In this document: one piece after another, positions 44,202 to 54,233 of the stretch
Numbering within the stretch: the first letter of the stretch is position 1
Layout of the letters: every line of letters begins with the position of its first letter
Origin: Clostridium cylindrosporum DSM 605
Lineage (GTDB): Bacteria; Bacillota; Clostridia; Clostridiales; Caloramatoraceae
Direction: 5' to 3'
NCBI RefSeq assembly: GCF_001047375.1
Contig: NZ_LFVU01000026.1
Span: 1-64,000 of the forward strand
Length of the DNA stretch: 64,000 bases
Notes under the pieces: model-generated
The model's database searches: none
Seen by the model: only the letters and a program-made list of their open reading frames with translations
Told to the model about the DNA's origin: nothing
Position numbers and translations under genes: made by a program

Positions 44202-44486
44202 ATGAATAAGTACGAACTAATACTAGTAGTAGCACCTAACCTTACAGAAGAAGAGGTTAAGGCTACATTTGAAAAAGCTAAAGGCGTTATCGAAGGTAAC
44301 GGCGGAGTAGTTGACAACGTTGACGATTGGGGTAAGAGAAGACTTGCTTACGAAATCAACGATTTCAACGAAGGTTTCTACTATCTAGTTAATTTCTCAT
44401 CTAATCCAGAATTACCTAAGGAATTAGATAGAATTCTGAGAATTACTGATAGCGTTGTTAGACATATGGTAGTAAAGCAAGGTTAA
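44202..44486 (+). CDS. rpsF: 30S ribosomal protein S6
   Basis: A 94-aa S6 protein: it begins [19 protein letters not shown], with [10 protein letters not shown] at residues 43-52 and FYYLVNF at 60-66, all diagnostic. It pairs with S18 in the platform of the small ribosomal subunit. The ribosome binding site is GGAGGAGGTG. First gene of the rpsF-ssb-rpsR operon; a leader structure upstream resembles the S6:S18 autoregulatory motif. Confidence 0.98.
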   Translation: MNKYELILVVAPNLTEEEVKATFEKAKGVIEGNGGVVDNVDDWGKRRLAYEINDFNEGFYYLVNFSSNPELPKELDRILRITDSVVRHMVVKQG

Positions 44487-44505
44487 TTTCCAAGGTGGTG
44501 TTTTA

Positions 44506-44964
44506 ATGAATAAGGTATTTTTAATAGGCAGATTAACTCGTGACCCAGAACTGAGATTTACTCCAGGAGCGGGAAATGCGGTTGCCACTTTTTCATTAGC
44601 CGTTGATAGAAACTATGTTTCACAAAACGGTCAAAGAGAGGCTGATTTCATTAACATAGTTTGTTGGAGAAAGCTAGCAGAGAACGTAGCTAATAACCTA
44701 TCTAAGGGAAGACTTTGTGCAGTATCAGGTTCAATCCAAACTAGAAAGTATCAAGCTCAAGATGGCTCTAACAGATATGTAACAGAAATAGTTGCAGAGG
44801 AAGTTAAATTTCTAGATTGGGGTAATAAAGAAGGTGGATCACCTCAGGCCCATAGAGGAGATTCATTCAATAGAGAAGCTACACCACAAGGTGGAAGTGG
44901 ACTATTCGAACCAGATAATTCTGATGGTTTTTTCCCTACAGATGACACAGAGATTCCATTTTAA
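44506..44964 (+). CDS. ssb: Single-stranded DNA-binding protein
   Basis: A 152-aa SSB. The OB fold comprises residues 1-105 ([31 protein letters not shown]). A flexible Gly/Asn-rich linker follows, and the acidic protein-binding tip DDTEIPF at the C-terminus ends as expected. It protects single strands and recruits replication and repair enzymes. It lies between rpsF and rpsR, as in most Firmicutes, with GGTGGTG as the ribosome binding site. Confidence 0.98.
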   Translation: MNKVFLIGRLTRDPELRFTPGAGNAVATFSLAVDRNYVSQNGQREADFINIVCWRKLAENVANNLSKGRLCAVSGSIQTRKYQAQDGSNRYVTEIVAEEVKFLDWGNKEGGSPQAHRGDSFNREATPQGGSGLFEPDNSDGFFPTDDTEIPF

Positions 44965-44994
44965 TCTAATTCAATAAGGTAAGGAGGGAAAACG

Positions 44995-45240
44995 ATGGCA
45001 GACTTTAGAAGAGGAAACGGAAAGCAAAGAAGAATGAAGAAAAAACAATGTGCTTTCTGTTCAGATAAATCAGCAGCTATTGATTACAAAGATATCGGTA
45101 GACTAAAGAAGTATGTAACTGAAAGAGGAAAGATTCTTCCAAGAAGAATCACTGGAAGCTGCGCTAAGCACCAAAGAGAGCTTACTATAGCAATCAAGAG
45201 AGCTAGAAACGTAGCACTACTTCCATTCACTACAGAATAA
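44995..45240 (+). CDS. rpsR: 30S ribosomal protein S18
   Basis: An 81-aa basic S18 protein. Core sequence: [20 protein letters not shown] then [15 protein letters not shown]. It keeps the zinc-binding type ligands (CAFCSDK near residues 19-25, and C-x-x-H near 56-59), so this is the C+ form. The ribosome binding site is AAGGAGGG. It ends at a terminator, closing the rpsF operon. Confidence 0.98.
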   Translation: MADFRRGNGKQRRMKKKQCAFCSDKSAAIDYKDIGRLKKYVTERGKILPRRITGSCAKHQRELTIAIKRARNVALLPFTTE

Positions 45241-45243
45241 TTA

Positions 45244-45270
45244 AATGCCTCAGTTATGAGGCATTTTTTA
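45244..45270 (+). terminator. Terminator of the rpsF operon
   Basis: AATGCCTCA / TGAGGCATT with a 4-nt loop and T-run, just after the rpsR stop. The 45.27-45.53 kb stretch that follows has a weak dyad (CGGTTTAAAT / ATTTAGACCG) and otherwise nothing clear. Confidence 0.9.
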
Positions 45271-45534
45271 TTTTTATCCTATAAGGTATTTAAGCGGTTT
45301 AAATATAGTTAATAAAGGCTATTGACTACATTTAGACCGTTTTTATTAATTATTTTAGTGAAGGATATCCCTATCCCCTGTAGAATATAGTATATAACTG
45401 TATTTTTAATTAGTTAATATAAAATATACATATTTTAAAAACTTAAATAAGCCTTAATAAGCCTTGATAAACACTAGGCTATATTGTAGCATAAGTTTAA
45501 TAGAATTATATTATTGCTTAGGGGGATAATAAAA

Positions 45535-45864
45535 TTGAATAATGAAAATTTCGATATTATTGGAAATATGAACACAATAGATGGCTACAAAACATATCTT
45601 ATCGGATTCGTAGCAGACCTTTTTGCAACTATGAATAAGTCTAAGGGTAATACAGCTTATAATGATGAAATTATAGATGAAGTGGCAGATATTATTATAT
45701 GTTCCTATCTTATAAGTAAGCGTATTGGAATAAGTTATGATAAAATAGATAAGAGGATAATGGATAAGTTAAAGGTAGGGCTTTTAGAGGATAATGGTGC
45801 AGATAGACTATGTCAGGATTACACTAGCTTAATATCATATATTAGAGATGGAAGACAAGAATAG
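45535..45864 (+). CDS. MazG-like family protein
   Basis: A 109-aa helical protein of the clostridial MazG-like family (all-alpha NTP-pyrophosphatase superfamily). The helix YKTYLIGFVADLFATMNKSK is followed by IIDEVADIIICSYLISKRIG, with the E-x-x-D pair usual for metal binding. It is short, with a divergent second half, so catalysis is uncertain. I choose TTG 45535 (NNENFDIIG) with AGGGGGA 8 nt upstream over the TTG at 45514, which lies before that site. It lies 50 bp before the DUF2232 gene and is probably co-transcribed with it. Confidence 0.8.
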   Translation: MNNENFDIIGNMNTIDGYKTYLIGFVADLFATMNKSKGNTAYNDEIIDEVADIIICSYLISKRIGISYDKIDKRIMDKLKVGLLEDNGADRLCQDYTSLISYIRDGRQE

Positions 45865-45914
45865 AAACTTATCTAGCATTATAAGTCTAAATTTTAGGCT
45901 TAAGGAGGAATTTA

Positions 45915-46871
45915 ATGGAATCACAAAGCAGTACAAAGGCGTTAGTAGGAACTGCACTTTTTAGTGCTATAACTGTTGTACTGTATGTAATATCTACATA
46001 TATTCCTATTATTGATATTTTAGTTATATTAGGGGTACATTTACCCATTGTTGTAATATACTTAAAGTATGGGGGAAAATATGCTGGAGTTTCTACAGCG
46101 GTAACAACAATATTACTAACCTTTATTTTGGGACCAACATGGTCATTAAGATTTTTATTCTTAAATGCAGTAGTTGGGCTTGTATTAGGATATACATCAA
46201 CTAAAAAATTCAATAGCATAACATCAATCGCGATGCTTTCATTAATAACATTACTTTCAGTAGGTGTTTTTTACAAGCTATTTACTTTTATGACAGGTGT
46301 AGATTTAATGGCTAGTAGTGTAGACACTGTTATAAAATCTATGGAGGCATCATTAGCTACTCTAAAAGAATCTGGAGTAGATAAAACCTTAACAGCGGGT
46401 ATAAATTTAGATGACTTAAAGACATATCTTTTAATGGCTATGCCGGGTATATCTATAGTTACTATGGGCGTTTTATCATATATATATTATTTAGTAACAC
46501 AGAAAATTCTAAAAAGATTTGGTTTTGTCATAGAGCCTGTTAAGGAGTTTAGTAATTGGTATCTACAATCAAGAATCGCCTATCCCCTTATGATTCTACT
46601 TTTCGGGGTCATGATTTTTGAGTCAAAGGAGCTAAGTATTGTAGGTTATACTATTAGAATTATTTTTTTAATGGCATTTACTATAAATGCTTTATCGACT
46701 ATTTCTTATTATCTTAAGAAATTTAGCTTTCCGAATCCTTTAATTGGGATTATAGTATTTGTAGTGCTTATGACTCTACAAAATGTACTAATATTTATTG
46801 GTTTAATTGAATATGCACTTAACCTTAGAGCGCTAGATAACAAGAGAGCATCAATAAGACGAAAAAAATAA
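45915..46871 (+). CDS. DUF2232 (YybS) family membrane protein
   Basis: A 318-aa polytopic membrane protein of the DUF2232/YybS family. About eight hydrophobic segments are visible. Characteristic are the N-terminal [20 protein letters not shown], the [20 protein letters not shown] segment and the C-terminal [15 protein letters not shown]. It is conserved immediately upstream of gdpP in many Firmicutes, and its function is unknown. Spacing to gdpP is 26 bp. The ribosome binding site is AAGGAGG. Co-transcription with gdpP and rplI is likely. Confidence 0.9.
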   Translation: MESQSSTKALVGTALFSAITVVLYVISTYIPIIDILVILGVHLPIVVIYLKYGGKYAGVSTAVTTILLTFILGPTWSLRFLFLNAVVGLVLGYTSTKKFNSITSIAMLSLITLLSVGVFYKLFTFMTGVDLMASSVDTVIKSMEASLATLKESGVDKTLTAGINLDDLKTYLLMAMPGISIVTMGVLSYIYYLVTQKILKRFGFVIEPVKEFSNWYLQSRIAYPLMILLFGVMIFESKELSIVGYTIRIIFLMAFTINALSTISYYLKKFSFPNPLIGIIVFVVLMTLQNVLIFIGLIEYALNLRALDNKRASIRRKK

Positions 46872-46897
46872 CTGTCTCCAAGAATCGGAGGTTTTTT

Positions 46898-48907
46898 ATG
46901 GATAATAAAATGAAAAGGTTCTTTCCAAAGACGCAGGTATATATGGTTATGATTGCTTTGCTTCTTTTAGTAGTTATATATTACGATTTACTTGTTGGGG
47001 TTATAGGAATTATAGCCTTTACGGTTCTATCAGTATATAATCTTAAAAGCAATAGGCTTAGAGATGATCAGTGGGGTAGATTTGTTGAGGATATATCCTC
47101 AGATATAGATATTGCAGGGCGTAATACCCTATCGCAAATTCCACTACCACTTGCTATTGTAAACTCAGAGGGGCAGGTAATCTGGGGCAATCAAGGATTT
47201 ACAGGAATAGCATCTCAAAGCGTATATGGGAAGAATATTACAACAGTAATAAAAGACTTTAACGTTAAAAAGATAGTTCATAAGGATGAAAAGTCAATTA
47301 ATGACGTTTTAATTGAAGACAAAATATATAACATTCTAATTAATAAGGTAAAATTAGATCCTAATAAAGAGGATAAGAAGTTTTTATTCATACTTTACTT
47401 TATAGATAAAAGTGATTATTATGAATTACTTAATAAGCATAATAAGGAAAAGTCTATTGTGGCATTAGTAGAGTTTGATAATTATGATGAAGTTGTTAAA
47501 AGTACAGAAGAAAATATGAGACCAGCACTTATAGCTGAAGTTGACAAACATGTAAATAACTTCGCAACATCTCTAGATGGAGTAATAAGAAAATATGATG
47601 ATAGTAAGTATATAATTATATTCGAAAATAAGTACCTTGATAAACTTATCGAGAAGAAGTTTGATATTCTTGATGAAATTCGTGAAATAGATGCTGGAAA
47701 TAAAATACCTGTTACTTTAAGTATAGGTATAGGTTTAAATGGAGACACACTTTATGATGTACACCAATATGCTATAGCGGCAAAGGATCTATCACTAGGT
47801 CGTGGCGGGGATCAAGCTGTAGTTAAGGATAAGGATAAGCTATCCTTCTATGGAGGTAAATCTAAGGAAGTTGAAAGAAGAACCAAGGTTAAGGCAAGGG
47901 TTATGGCCCATGGACTTACACAGCTTATAGATCAAAGTAGCGAAGTTATAATAATGGGGCATGATATACCTGACCTTGACTCCCTAGGAGCTGCTGTAGG
48001 TATGTATAGAGGATGCAAGCTTCGAGGTAAACAGGCTCATATACTTTTAAGTAAATCTAACACTTCTATAGATAAGATGTTAAAAAAGATTCTAGAAATA
48101 GAAGAATATGAGGATGTATTTATTAATCATGATGCAGTAGTACAAAGGCTGATTAAAGATCCCCTAATTATAGTAGTAGACGTACACAGAAAGAGTTTTG
48201 TTGATTTTCCAGATATATTAGATCGAGTTTCAAATATATTTATAATTGATCATCACAGAAAAAGTGTAGATTTTATAGATAATGCAACGATAAGTTATAT
48301 AGAGCCATATGCATCTTCAACCTGTGAATTAGTAACTGAACTTATACAGTACATGAGCGAAAAGCCAGGACTTTTAGAAGCAGAGGCACAGGCTCTAATG
48401 GCTGGTATATATATGGATACTAAGAGTTTTGCATTTAAAACAGGGGTTAGAACATTTGAAGCTGCAGGATATCTAAAGAGAATGGGTGCTGACCTTATAG
48501 AGGTTAAAAGGCTTCTAGCAGATGACTTTGAGACCTATGTAGAAAGATCCCAAATAGTAGCAAGTGCAAAGGTTAAAAACAAAATAGCAATAGTATGTCA
48601 TACCACAGGGGTTAAGAACTATCTATCTATACCTCAAGCCGCAGACGAGCTTCTGAAGATAGAAGGTATAGAGGCATCATTTGTTCTAGCACCTACTGGT
48701 AATAACGTTACTATAAGTGGCCGTTCACTTGGAGATATAAACGTACAAGTAATACTAGAAAGCATTGGTGGCGGTGGGCATATGACTATTGCAGGTGCTA
48801 AACTATTTGATACAACAATTGGAGAGGCAAAGGATATACTAAAAAATGCTATAGATAAATATCTAGAAGAGGAGGCTGACAAAAATGAAAGTAATACTAA
48901 AAGCTGA
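46898..48907 (+). CDS. gdpP: Cyclic-di-AMP phosphodiesterase GdpP
   Basis: GdpP hydrolyses cyclic di-AMP at the membrane. The 669-aa protein has two N-terminal membrane segments (residues 10-45), a PAS-like domain (about 70-150), a degenerate GGDEF domain (about 180-300, without a GGDEF motif), and the DHH/DHHA1 catalytic domains. Catalytic motifs are [13 protein letters not shown] near 350, the DVHRKSF / IDHHRKS pair near 430 and 450, and [10 protein letters not shown] near 625. It overlaps rplI by 23 bp, so translation is coupled. Confidence 0.95.
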   Translation: MDNKMKRFFPKTQVYMVMIALLLLVVIYYDLLVGVIGIIAFTVLSVYNLKSNRLRDDQWGRFVEDISSDIDIAGRNTLSQIPLPLAIVNSEGQVIWGNQGFTGIASQSVYGKNITTVIKDFNVKKIVHKDEKSINDVLIEDKIYNILINKVKLDPNKEDKKFLFILYFIDKSDYYELLNKHNKEKSIVALVEFDNYDEVVKSTEENMRPALIAEVDKHVNNFATSLDGVIRKYDDSKYIIIFENKYLDKLIEKKFDILDEIREIDAGNKIPVTLSIGIGLNGDTLYDVHQYAIAAKDLSLGRGGDQAVVKDKDKLSFYGGKSKEVERRTKVKARVMAHGLTQLIDQSSEVIIMGHDIPDLDSLGAAVGMYRGCKLRGKQAHILLSKSNTSIDKMLKKILEIEEYEDVFINHDAVVQRLIKDPLIIVVDVHRKSFVDFPDILDRVSNIFIIDHHRKSVDFIDNATISYIEPYASSTCELVTELIQYMSEKPGLLEAEAQALMAGIYMDTKSFAFKTGVRTFEAAGYLKRMGADLIEVKRLLADDFETYVERSQIVASAKVKNKIAIVCHTTGVKNYLSIPQAADELLKIEGIEASFVLAPTGNNVTISGRSLGDINVQVILESIGGGGHMTIAGAKLFDTTIGEAKDILKNAIDKYLEEEADKNESNTKS

Positions 48908-49325
48908 TGTTAAAGGTTCAGGAAAAAAAGGTGAAGTTATAAACACATCTGATGGATATGCAAGAAACTTCCTATTCCCAAAGGGGCTAGCAATCGAAGC
49001 TACACCAGGAAATATAAAGAGTCTTGAACTTATTAAAGCAAAGGAAGCCAAACTTAAGGCAGAGGAGCTTGCTGAAGCTAAGGCTCTAGCAGAAAAAATT
49101 GGAGAGCTTACAGTATCTCTAAAGGTTAAGACAGGAGATAACGGTAAAGTATTTGGTTCAGTAACAGCTAAGGATGTAGCTGAGGCATTAGAATCACAAC
49201 ATGGAATAAAGGTAGAGAAGAAGAAGGTTGACATTAAGGAAGCTATAAAGACAACTGGTGTTTATACAGCAGAGGTTAAGGTATACCCAGAGGTTGTAGG
49301 AAAGCTTAAGGTAAGCATTTCTTAA
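48885..49325 (+). CDS. rplI: 50S ribosomal protein L9
   Basis: A 146-aa L9 protein. The N-terminal domain ([29 protein letters not shown]) is joined by a long helix (residues 45-75) to the C-terminal domain ([16 protein letters not shown]). It binds 23S rRNA. It begins inside the end of gdpP, with GAGGAGG as its site. In clostridia dnaB usually follows closely, but here dnaB lies 10 kb away. Confidence 0.98.
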   Translation: MKVILKADVKGSGKKGEVINTSDGYARNFLFPKGLAIEATPGNIKSLELIKAKEAKLKAEELAEAKALAEKIGELTVSLKVKTGDNGKVFGSVTAKDVAEALESQHGIKVEKKKVDIKEAIKTTGVYTAEVKVYPEVVGKLKVSIS

Positions 49326-49336
49326 TATGATATATG

Positions 49337-49374
49337 AAGACTGATAAGGCAGATGCTTTATCAGTCTTTTTTTC
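49337..49374 (+). terminator. Terminator after rplI
   Basis: AAGACTGATAA / TTATCAGTCTT with a short GC-AGAT-GC top and seven T. Confidence 0.92.
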
Positions 49375-49488
49375 GTTTTGATGAAGGTAGTGCGTAGATT
49401 AGCACCATAAGAGTATTTGAATAATAAATGTATAGAAAAGAAAATTCATAGTAGTATATTATAAAAGATATTTTTAGGGGAGAGGATT

Positions 49489-49923
49489 ATGGCTTCTAAA
49501 TTTCATGGGGTTTTTGTAGCCCTTGCTAAGTTAATAGATAGGTTATTAAGAGAAGGTTTTTTTAATATGGAATTTAAAAGGCTAGAAAATAGGTTTTCAA
49601 ATGAGTATTTAACTCACTTGCTGGAGATGATTGGAGAGGGAAAGCTTCCAGAGTTTGTAGCCTTCGAAGCTGACTATCAATTACAGATGATACTTAGAAA
49701 TAATACATTAGAAGAGAATGAGATTAAGGAGTTATTTATTATTAAACATGGTATTCATCATGTTCAAACTCTTGATGCAGATGGAATTCTAATGTATTCA
49801 AGGCATTTTACATCAGATGATATATACGATGAAACATATAATGAAATGTTTTTAATACTAAGAGAATTTCTCAAGGACCCATTTGAGGGTAATGATGGAG
49901 TAAGTATAAGCACAGAGTTTTAG
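49489..49923 (+). CDS. Hypothetical protein, 144 aa
   Basis: I do not recognise this protein. It begins MASKFHGVFVALAKLIDRLL and seems mostly helical and acidic, without a signal peptide or membrane segment. A short HGIHHVQTLDADG segment lies near residues 85-98, but it does not match a catalytic motif I know. The ribosome binding site is GGGGAGAGG. It is the first gene of the accessory stretch between rplI and dnaB. Function unknown. Confidence 0.65.
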   Translation: MASKFHGVFVALAKLIDRLLREGFFNMEFKRLENRFSNEYLTHLLEMIGEGKLPEFVAFEADYQLQMILRNNTLEENEIKELFIIKHGIHHVQTLDADGILMYSRHFTSDDIYDETYNEMFLILREFLKDPFEGNDGVSISTEF

Positions 49924-50032
49924 AGTAAGTAGTATCTATTTAATAATACTTAGTGATAAAAAGTTAGGCATATAATCTAGCATAATTCTACATAGTATGT
50001 GTGCTACAATGGGGAAAATAGGAGGGATTGTA

Positions 50033-50167
50033 ATGGTAAGTCTTGCACTAAGTCCGGCTACTATAATTGTAACTATTCTTAATTTAGTCCTTATGGGCCT
50101 AGGAATTTATACTTTATTTTTAGTTATTAAGGCATTAAGGATATATATAAAGAAGAACTCGAAATAA
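50033..50167 (+). CDS. Small membrane protein, 44 aa
   Basis: A small ORF with a strong ribosome binding site (AGGAGGG 7 nt upstream). It starts MVSLALSPATIIVTILNLVL, has one long hydrophobic segment (residues 10-35) and a basic tail (RIYIKKNSK), so it is a single-pass membrane peptide. I do not recognise it. Toxin-like or transporter-regulating small proteins share this design, but that is speculation. Confidence 0.55.
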   Translation: MVSLALSPATIIVTILNLVLMGLGIYTLFLVIKALRIYIKKNSK

Positions 50168-50273
50168 TATACAAGGGGTGATTCTATTTGAAGTTAGTTA
50201 TGAAATGAGTCGTTGATATGTAGATCGTGTATCTATTTATAGCTAAACTAATAGAACAGACATTATTTTTATA

Positions 50274-50307
50274 AGAGGCTAGTAACAGAAAAATGTTACT
50301 AGCCTCT
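50274..50307 (+). terminator. Strong hairpin in the gap before the radical-SAM gene
   Basis: AGAGGCTAGTAACA / TGTTACTAGCCTCT, a 14-bp perfect stem with a 6-nt A-rich loop. A weak T-rich stretch follows. It most likely terminates the 44-aa gene transcript. The rest of 50168-50486 shows no gene. Confidence 0.75.
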
Positions 50308-50486
50308 AGCTATTTTGATTTATTATTCAATATAATATTCCCCAGGAAATATATTTAATTTAGCTTATTTGACACATACTTGGAAAATATGCTAGGTATA
50401 ATGATGAAAATAATAAACAGTAAGCAGATATTTATATGGTATAATTAGGAAAAATAAGGAAGCGCAATGTAGTTTGGAGTGGTTTT

Positions 50487-51758
50487 ATGAAGAAAAAGAT
50501 ATTACTAATTCAGCCTGAAAATATTGAAATTAGAAAGTTTAGAAGGAAGCAACTTAATAACTTTGTTCAATTAACTATTCCCTATTTAGCAGGATATATA
50601 GATGAAAAAAGATACGAAATAACCTTGATAGATGAATATAATAACAGGATTCCATATGACAAATGTTTTGATTTAGTATGTATAACAGTAAACACTCCAA
50701 ATGCTAATCATTGTTATGAAATGGCTAGAAGGTTTAAGAAAAGTGGAAGTGTTGTAGTTTTAGGGGGTCCCCATGTAACACTTTTGCCTGAGGAGGCAGA
50801 AAAATTTGCAGATGTTTTAATTATAGGTGAAAGTGAGGAAACATGGCCAAGATTTCTAAATAACTTTTATCTTGGGGATTATAAAGAAAAGTATGTATCA
50901 GAGGGTGCTGCATGCCTTAAAGATCTTCCTATGCCAAGATGGGACTTACTTAACCGTTTTAGTATATTTAAAGGGGCTGTTATTTCAAGTAGAGGTTGTC
51001 CAAATCACTGTAGTTATTGTAACCTAAAACAAATATACGTAGATAAGTTTAGAACTCGTCCTATAGATGAGGTTATAAGAGAAATAAGAGCTATTCCATC
51101 TAAGTTTTTTGTTTTCTAGGATGATAATTTCTTTGCAGATAAAAGGTATGCATTAAGGTTAATGAGTGAACTTAAGAAGTTAAATAAAAGATGGGCAGCA
51201 CAGGTTACAATTGGTGATTGCAACAACGATGAACTACTAAAGGCAGCAAGTAGTGCAGGATGTAAATATCTATTTGTAGGATTAGAATCCTTTTCAGATA
51301 ATACACTAAAAGGTGTAAATAAAGCCCTTAATAAAACAGGAGACTATAAAAGCATAATAGAAAAGATACATAGAAATAAAATATTAGTACAAGCAGGTAT
51401 TGTTTTTGGATTTGATACAGATACTAAGGATATATTTGATAAGACCCTTGATGCCTGTGAAGAGATTGGAATTGATGGAGTTACAGTAAGTATACTAACC
51501 CCATTTCCTAAAACACCAATATACAATCAGTTAAGAGAAGAGGGGAGATTATTAACTGAGAATTGGACATACTATAATAGCAAAACATCAGTAGTGTTTC
51601 AGCCAAGGAACATGACAGCTGATGAGTTATTTGACGGATATATGAGGTTTAGAAGAAAGTTTTATTCCTTAAGGTCATTTATAAAGAGAATGAGGGTATC
51701 TAGGACTAATGTAATTTATAACTTTATAATTAATCTAGGTTACTGGATGGCGATTTAA
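50487..51758 (+). pseudogene. B12-binding radical-SAM gene interrupted by one amber codon
   Basis: A 424-codon frame. It holds an N-terminal cobalamin-binding-like domain (about residues 1-140, including VLGGPHVTLLPEEAEKFADV) and a radical-SAM domain with the iron-sulfur Cys triad CPNHCSYC (Cys171, 175, 178). The frame is broken only by TAG at codon 211 (51117-51119), between FFVF and DDNFFADKRY. Family members usually have Trp here (FWDDN), so TGG to TAG would explain it. Everything downstream stays in frame to 51758. It is a recent nonsense pseudogene, unless the codon is read through. The substrate is unknown. Confidence 0.85.
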
Positions 51759-51860
51759 TGTAGGTTTAAGTTTATTTTATTTATTAGATTAATTTATTAT
51801 TAAACAAAACAAACAAATGATAAATAGTATATAAAAGGTGTTCATTTAGGAGGTTTTAGT

Positions 51861-52139
51861 GTGAAAAAGTTTAACAGTAAAGCGATAACTTCGCTGACGA
51901 TAAGTATATTATCATTTGTTCTGCCATTCATTGGGATAATAACTGCATTTATAGGATTTGCTTTATCTTTTATATCTGTTAAAGAAATAGTTGATAGAGA
52001 AGAAAAGGGTATGGGTATAGCTATTGCAGGGAGGATTATAAGCATTATTGCTATATGTGTGCAGGTACTTCTTATAGTTGGATATGTATTATTTAGCAAT
52101 ACTCCTGCTATAAGTCAGTCTTTTAAAATAATTAAGTAA
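51861..52139 (+). CDS. DUF4190 family membrane protein
   Basis: A 92-aa protein with two to three hydrophobic segments (TSLTISILSFVLPFIGIITAF, then ALSFISVKEIVDREEKGMGI, then IAGRIISIIAICVQVLLIVG). This GMGIAIAGRIIS pattern is typical of DUF4190 and similar small envelope proteins. It starts at GTG with TAGGAGG upstream. The function is unknown. It is a single gene ending at a terminator. Confidence 0.8.
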   Translation: MKKFNSKAITSLTISILSFVLPFIGIITAFIGFALSFISVKEIVDREEKGMGIAIAGRIISIIAICVQVLLIVGYVLFSNTPAISQSFKIIK

Positions 52140-52166
52140 TGTAAGAATCTATGCTAAATAATTATA

Positions 52167-52196
52167 AGGGGCATTCTAATGAGAATGCCCCTATTT
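52167..52196. terminator. Terminator between convergent genes
   Basis: AGGGGCATTCT / AGAATGCCCCT with a 4-nt loop, followed by ATTTTATT on the plus strand. Confidence 0.85.
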
Positions 52197-52198
52197 TA

Positions 52199-53563
52199 TT
52201 ATGAGTTTTGTTTTTCAAACTTTGATTTTCTTATCTTGTAAATTGCACTAAGCATTATAAACCATACTGGTGTTACAAATAATGCTACACGAGTTTCTTC
52301 ACTAAGTGCTAATACAACTAGTACAAAGGCGATAAATGCTAGTATTACATAGTTAGAGATTGGGTAGAATGGCATTTTGAATTTGCTTTTAGCTGCAAGT
52401 TCAGGATTAGCTTTACGATATTTCAGATGGGATACGACTATAATAGCCCAAATGAAGATAAAGCAGAAGGTTGATATACTTGTAATGAGTATGAATACTC
52501 CCTTTGGCATGACATAGTTCAGAATAACTGAAATCAAAATGACAATCGCAGAGAAGATTAGGGCATTTGAAGGTACTTGATGAGAAGTTAGTTTTGTCAT
52601 TGATTTAGGTGCATTTTCTTCCTTAGCAAGTGAGTAAACCATACGGCTTGTACTGAAGATAGCACTATTACAAGCTGATGCAGCTGATGTTAGTACAACA
52701 AAGTTAACAATACTTGCTGCTGCTACAATTCCTGCTGCAGAGAATACCTGTACAAATGGACTCTTATCAGGGTTAATTGAGTTCCATGGATAGATACTCA
52801 TAATTACAAATAGTGCCCCTATATAGAAGATAATGATTCTAATTGGAATATTGTTGATAGCCTTAGGAATAACTCTCTCTGGGTCTTCAGTTTCACCAGC
52901 TGTTAAGCCAACTAATTCGATTCCAACGAAGGCAAATACAACCATCTGGAATGAAAGTATGAAACCGCTTATACCATTCGGGAAGAATCCTCCATGACTC
53001 CAAAGGTTCGTAAAGCTAGATGCACCAGCATCTGTTGAGAATCCTTTAATAATCATAAAGGTACCAACTATAATTAAACCTACAATAGCAACAACTTTAA
53101 TTAAAGCAAACCAGAATTCCATTTCACCAAATAACTTTACTGTGGCAAGATTCATAATCAGCAAAATCACGAGGGCTATAAGGCATGGAACCCACTGGGC
53201 CACATTAGGGAACCAGTATTGTATATAGAGCCCTACAGCAGTTAAGTCAGCCATAGCAAGTGATATCCAGCAAAACCAGTAGGTCCAACCAGTAACAAAT
53301 GCAGCTCCTTTTCCTAGGTAATCATGAACAAAGTCTACAAATGAGTGGTAATTTAAGTTCGAAAGTAGTAGTTCTCCAAGTGCACGCATGATTAGGAAGC
53401 AAATTACCCCTGTTATCATGTAGGCAAATAGGATAGATGGACCAGCGAGGTGAATTGATTTACCTGAACCAAGGAATAATCCAGTACCAATTGCACCTCC
53501 AATCGCGAGAAGTTGTACGTGACGATTTTTTAATCCTCTTGCTAAAGTTTGATTTTCTGACAT
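52199..53563 (-). CDS. Amino acid permease (AAT/APC family)
   Basis: A 454-aa transporter with 12 hydrophobic segments. The N-terminal motif ARGLKNRHVQLLAIGGAIGT, then GLFLGSGK, is typical of the AAT family. GAFVIMSIYPW-type and EDPERVIPKA segments also match. Substrates in this family include D-Ser/D-Ala/Gly, GABA, Pro and aromatic amino acids. This one cannot be assigned. I choose ATG 53563 with AGAGAGG 8 nt upstream; the ATG at 53569 is too close to that site, and the longer upstream frame is not natural coding sequence. The 5' leader is long. Confidence 0.9.
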   Translation of the reverse strand: MSENQTLARGLKNRHVQLLAIGGAIGTGLFLGSGKSIHLAGPSILFAYMITGVICFLIMRALGELLLSNLNYHSFVDFVHDYLGKGAAFVTGWTYWFCWISLAMADLTAVGLYIQYWFPNVAQWVPCLIALVILLIMNLATVKLFGEMEFWFALIKVVAIVGLIIVGTFMIIKGFSTDAGASSFTNLWSHGGFFPNGISGFILSFQMVVFAFVGIELVGLTAGETEDPERVIPKAINNIPIRIIIFYIGALFVIMSIYPWNSINPDKSPFVQVFSAAGIVAAASIVNFVVLTSAASACNSAIFSTSRMVYSLAKEENAPKSMTKLTSHQVPSNALIFSAIVILISVILNYVMPKGVFILITSISTFCFIFIWAIIVVSHLKYRKANPELAAKSKFKMPFYPISNYVILAFIAFVLVVLALSEETRVALFVTPVWFIMLSAIYKIRKSKFEKQNS

Positions 53564-53711
53564 GCTCATCGCCTCTCTTAAAATTATTCTTACTATAGTA
53601 TATTTATATACCATGGTAATAGGTGTATTAATTTTTTCAATTTTATTAAAAAAATATTGAAAGCAATATAAAAATTGTTTTATAAAGTACAGATCTAATG
53701 AAATAAATATA

Positions 53712-53762
53712 TAAATAAAAAGAGTGTGTAAGGCATTGATAATACAATGCTTACACACTCTT
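53712..53762 (-). terminator. Terminator of the 113-aa gene
   Basis: AAGAGTGTGTAAG / CTTACACACTCTT with an inner CATTG / CAATG stem. On the minus strand five T follow. It isolates the permease from the upstream gene. Confidence 0.88.
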
Positions 53763-53825
53763 AATTATATTGAGATTATCCATAAATATAAGGATTTTTA
53801 TTATGTTTGTAAATATATATATTTG

Positions 53826-54167
53826 TTATAAATTTTTTTCATTTATTGAGAAAATATATTCCTGTATATCTCTTTCATGAAGGTTATAAACAGCAGTAGG
53901 TAATTTTCTAGGGATTATCCTAATTTTATTATTTTCTATAACAACTTTACTAAGCTGGTTTTTAGCTTTTACCATGTTAAATGACCCTATATCATGTATC
54001 ATTTCCTTTCCTGTGTCCTTAATTCCTATAACTAAACTATATAAAAATTCATTAGATTTATCACTAGGTGTATATACTACCTTAGCCCATATAGAATTGT
54101 TTTCACAGCTTATATGAGTAATATTGTTTTCTTTATTTATGTTTTTTTTTCGTACAATTTTTTTCAT
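53826..54167 (-). CDS. Hypothetical protein, 113 aa
   Basis: I do not recognise this protein. It is basic at the N-terminus (MKKIVRKKNINKENN), soluble, and seems to form beta strands (SIWAKVVYTPSDK, FLYSLVIGIKDTG), with one Cys. There is no signal peptide. The ribosome binding site is GAGGTAG. It is followed by a strong terminator and preceded by murJ, 66 bp away on the same strand. Function unknown. Confidence 0.6.
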   Translation of the reverse strand: MKKIVRKKNINKENNITHISCENNSIWAKVVYTPSDKSNEFLYSLVIGIKDTGKEMIHDIGSFNMVKAKNQLSKVVIENNKIRIIPRKLPTAVYNLHERDIQEYIFSINEKNL

Positions 54168-54233
54168 TACTACCTCATAAAATATACAAAGATAATATAC
54201 ATAATATTAAACCTATTAAGTTATGGATTCAAG

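Noticed and set aside
50168-50486. Further copy of the hairpin family near GTCGTTGATA (50212)
   Set aside because: Only a short match to the arm motif in reverse; no pairing arm or loop module.
51117-51119. Selenocysteine or programmed frameshift in the radical-SAM gene
   Set aside because: The codon is TAG, not TGA, and the frame is the same before and after, so neither explanation fits. Nonsense mutation is simpler.
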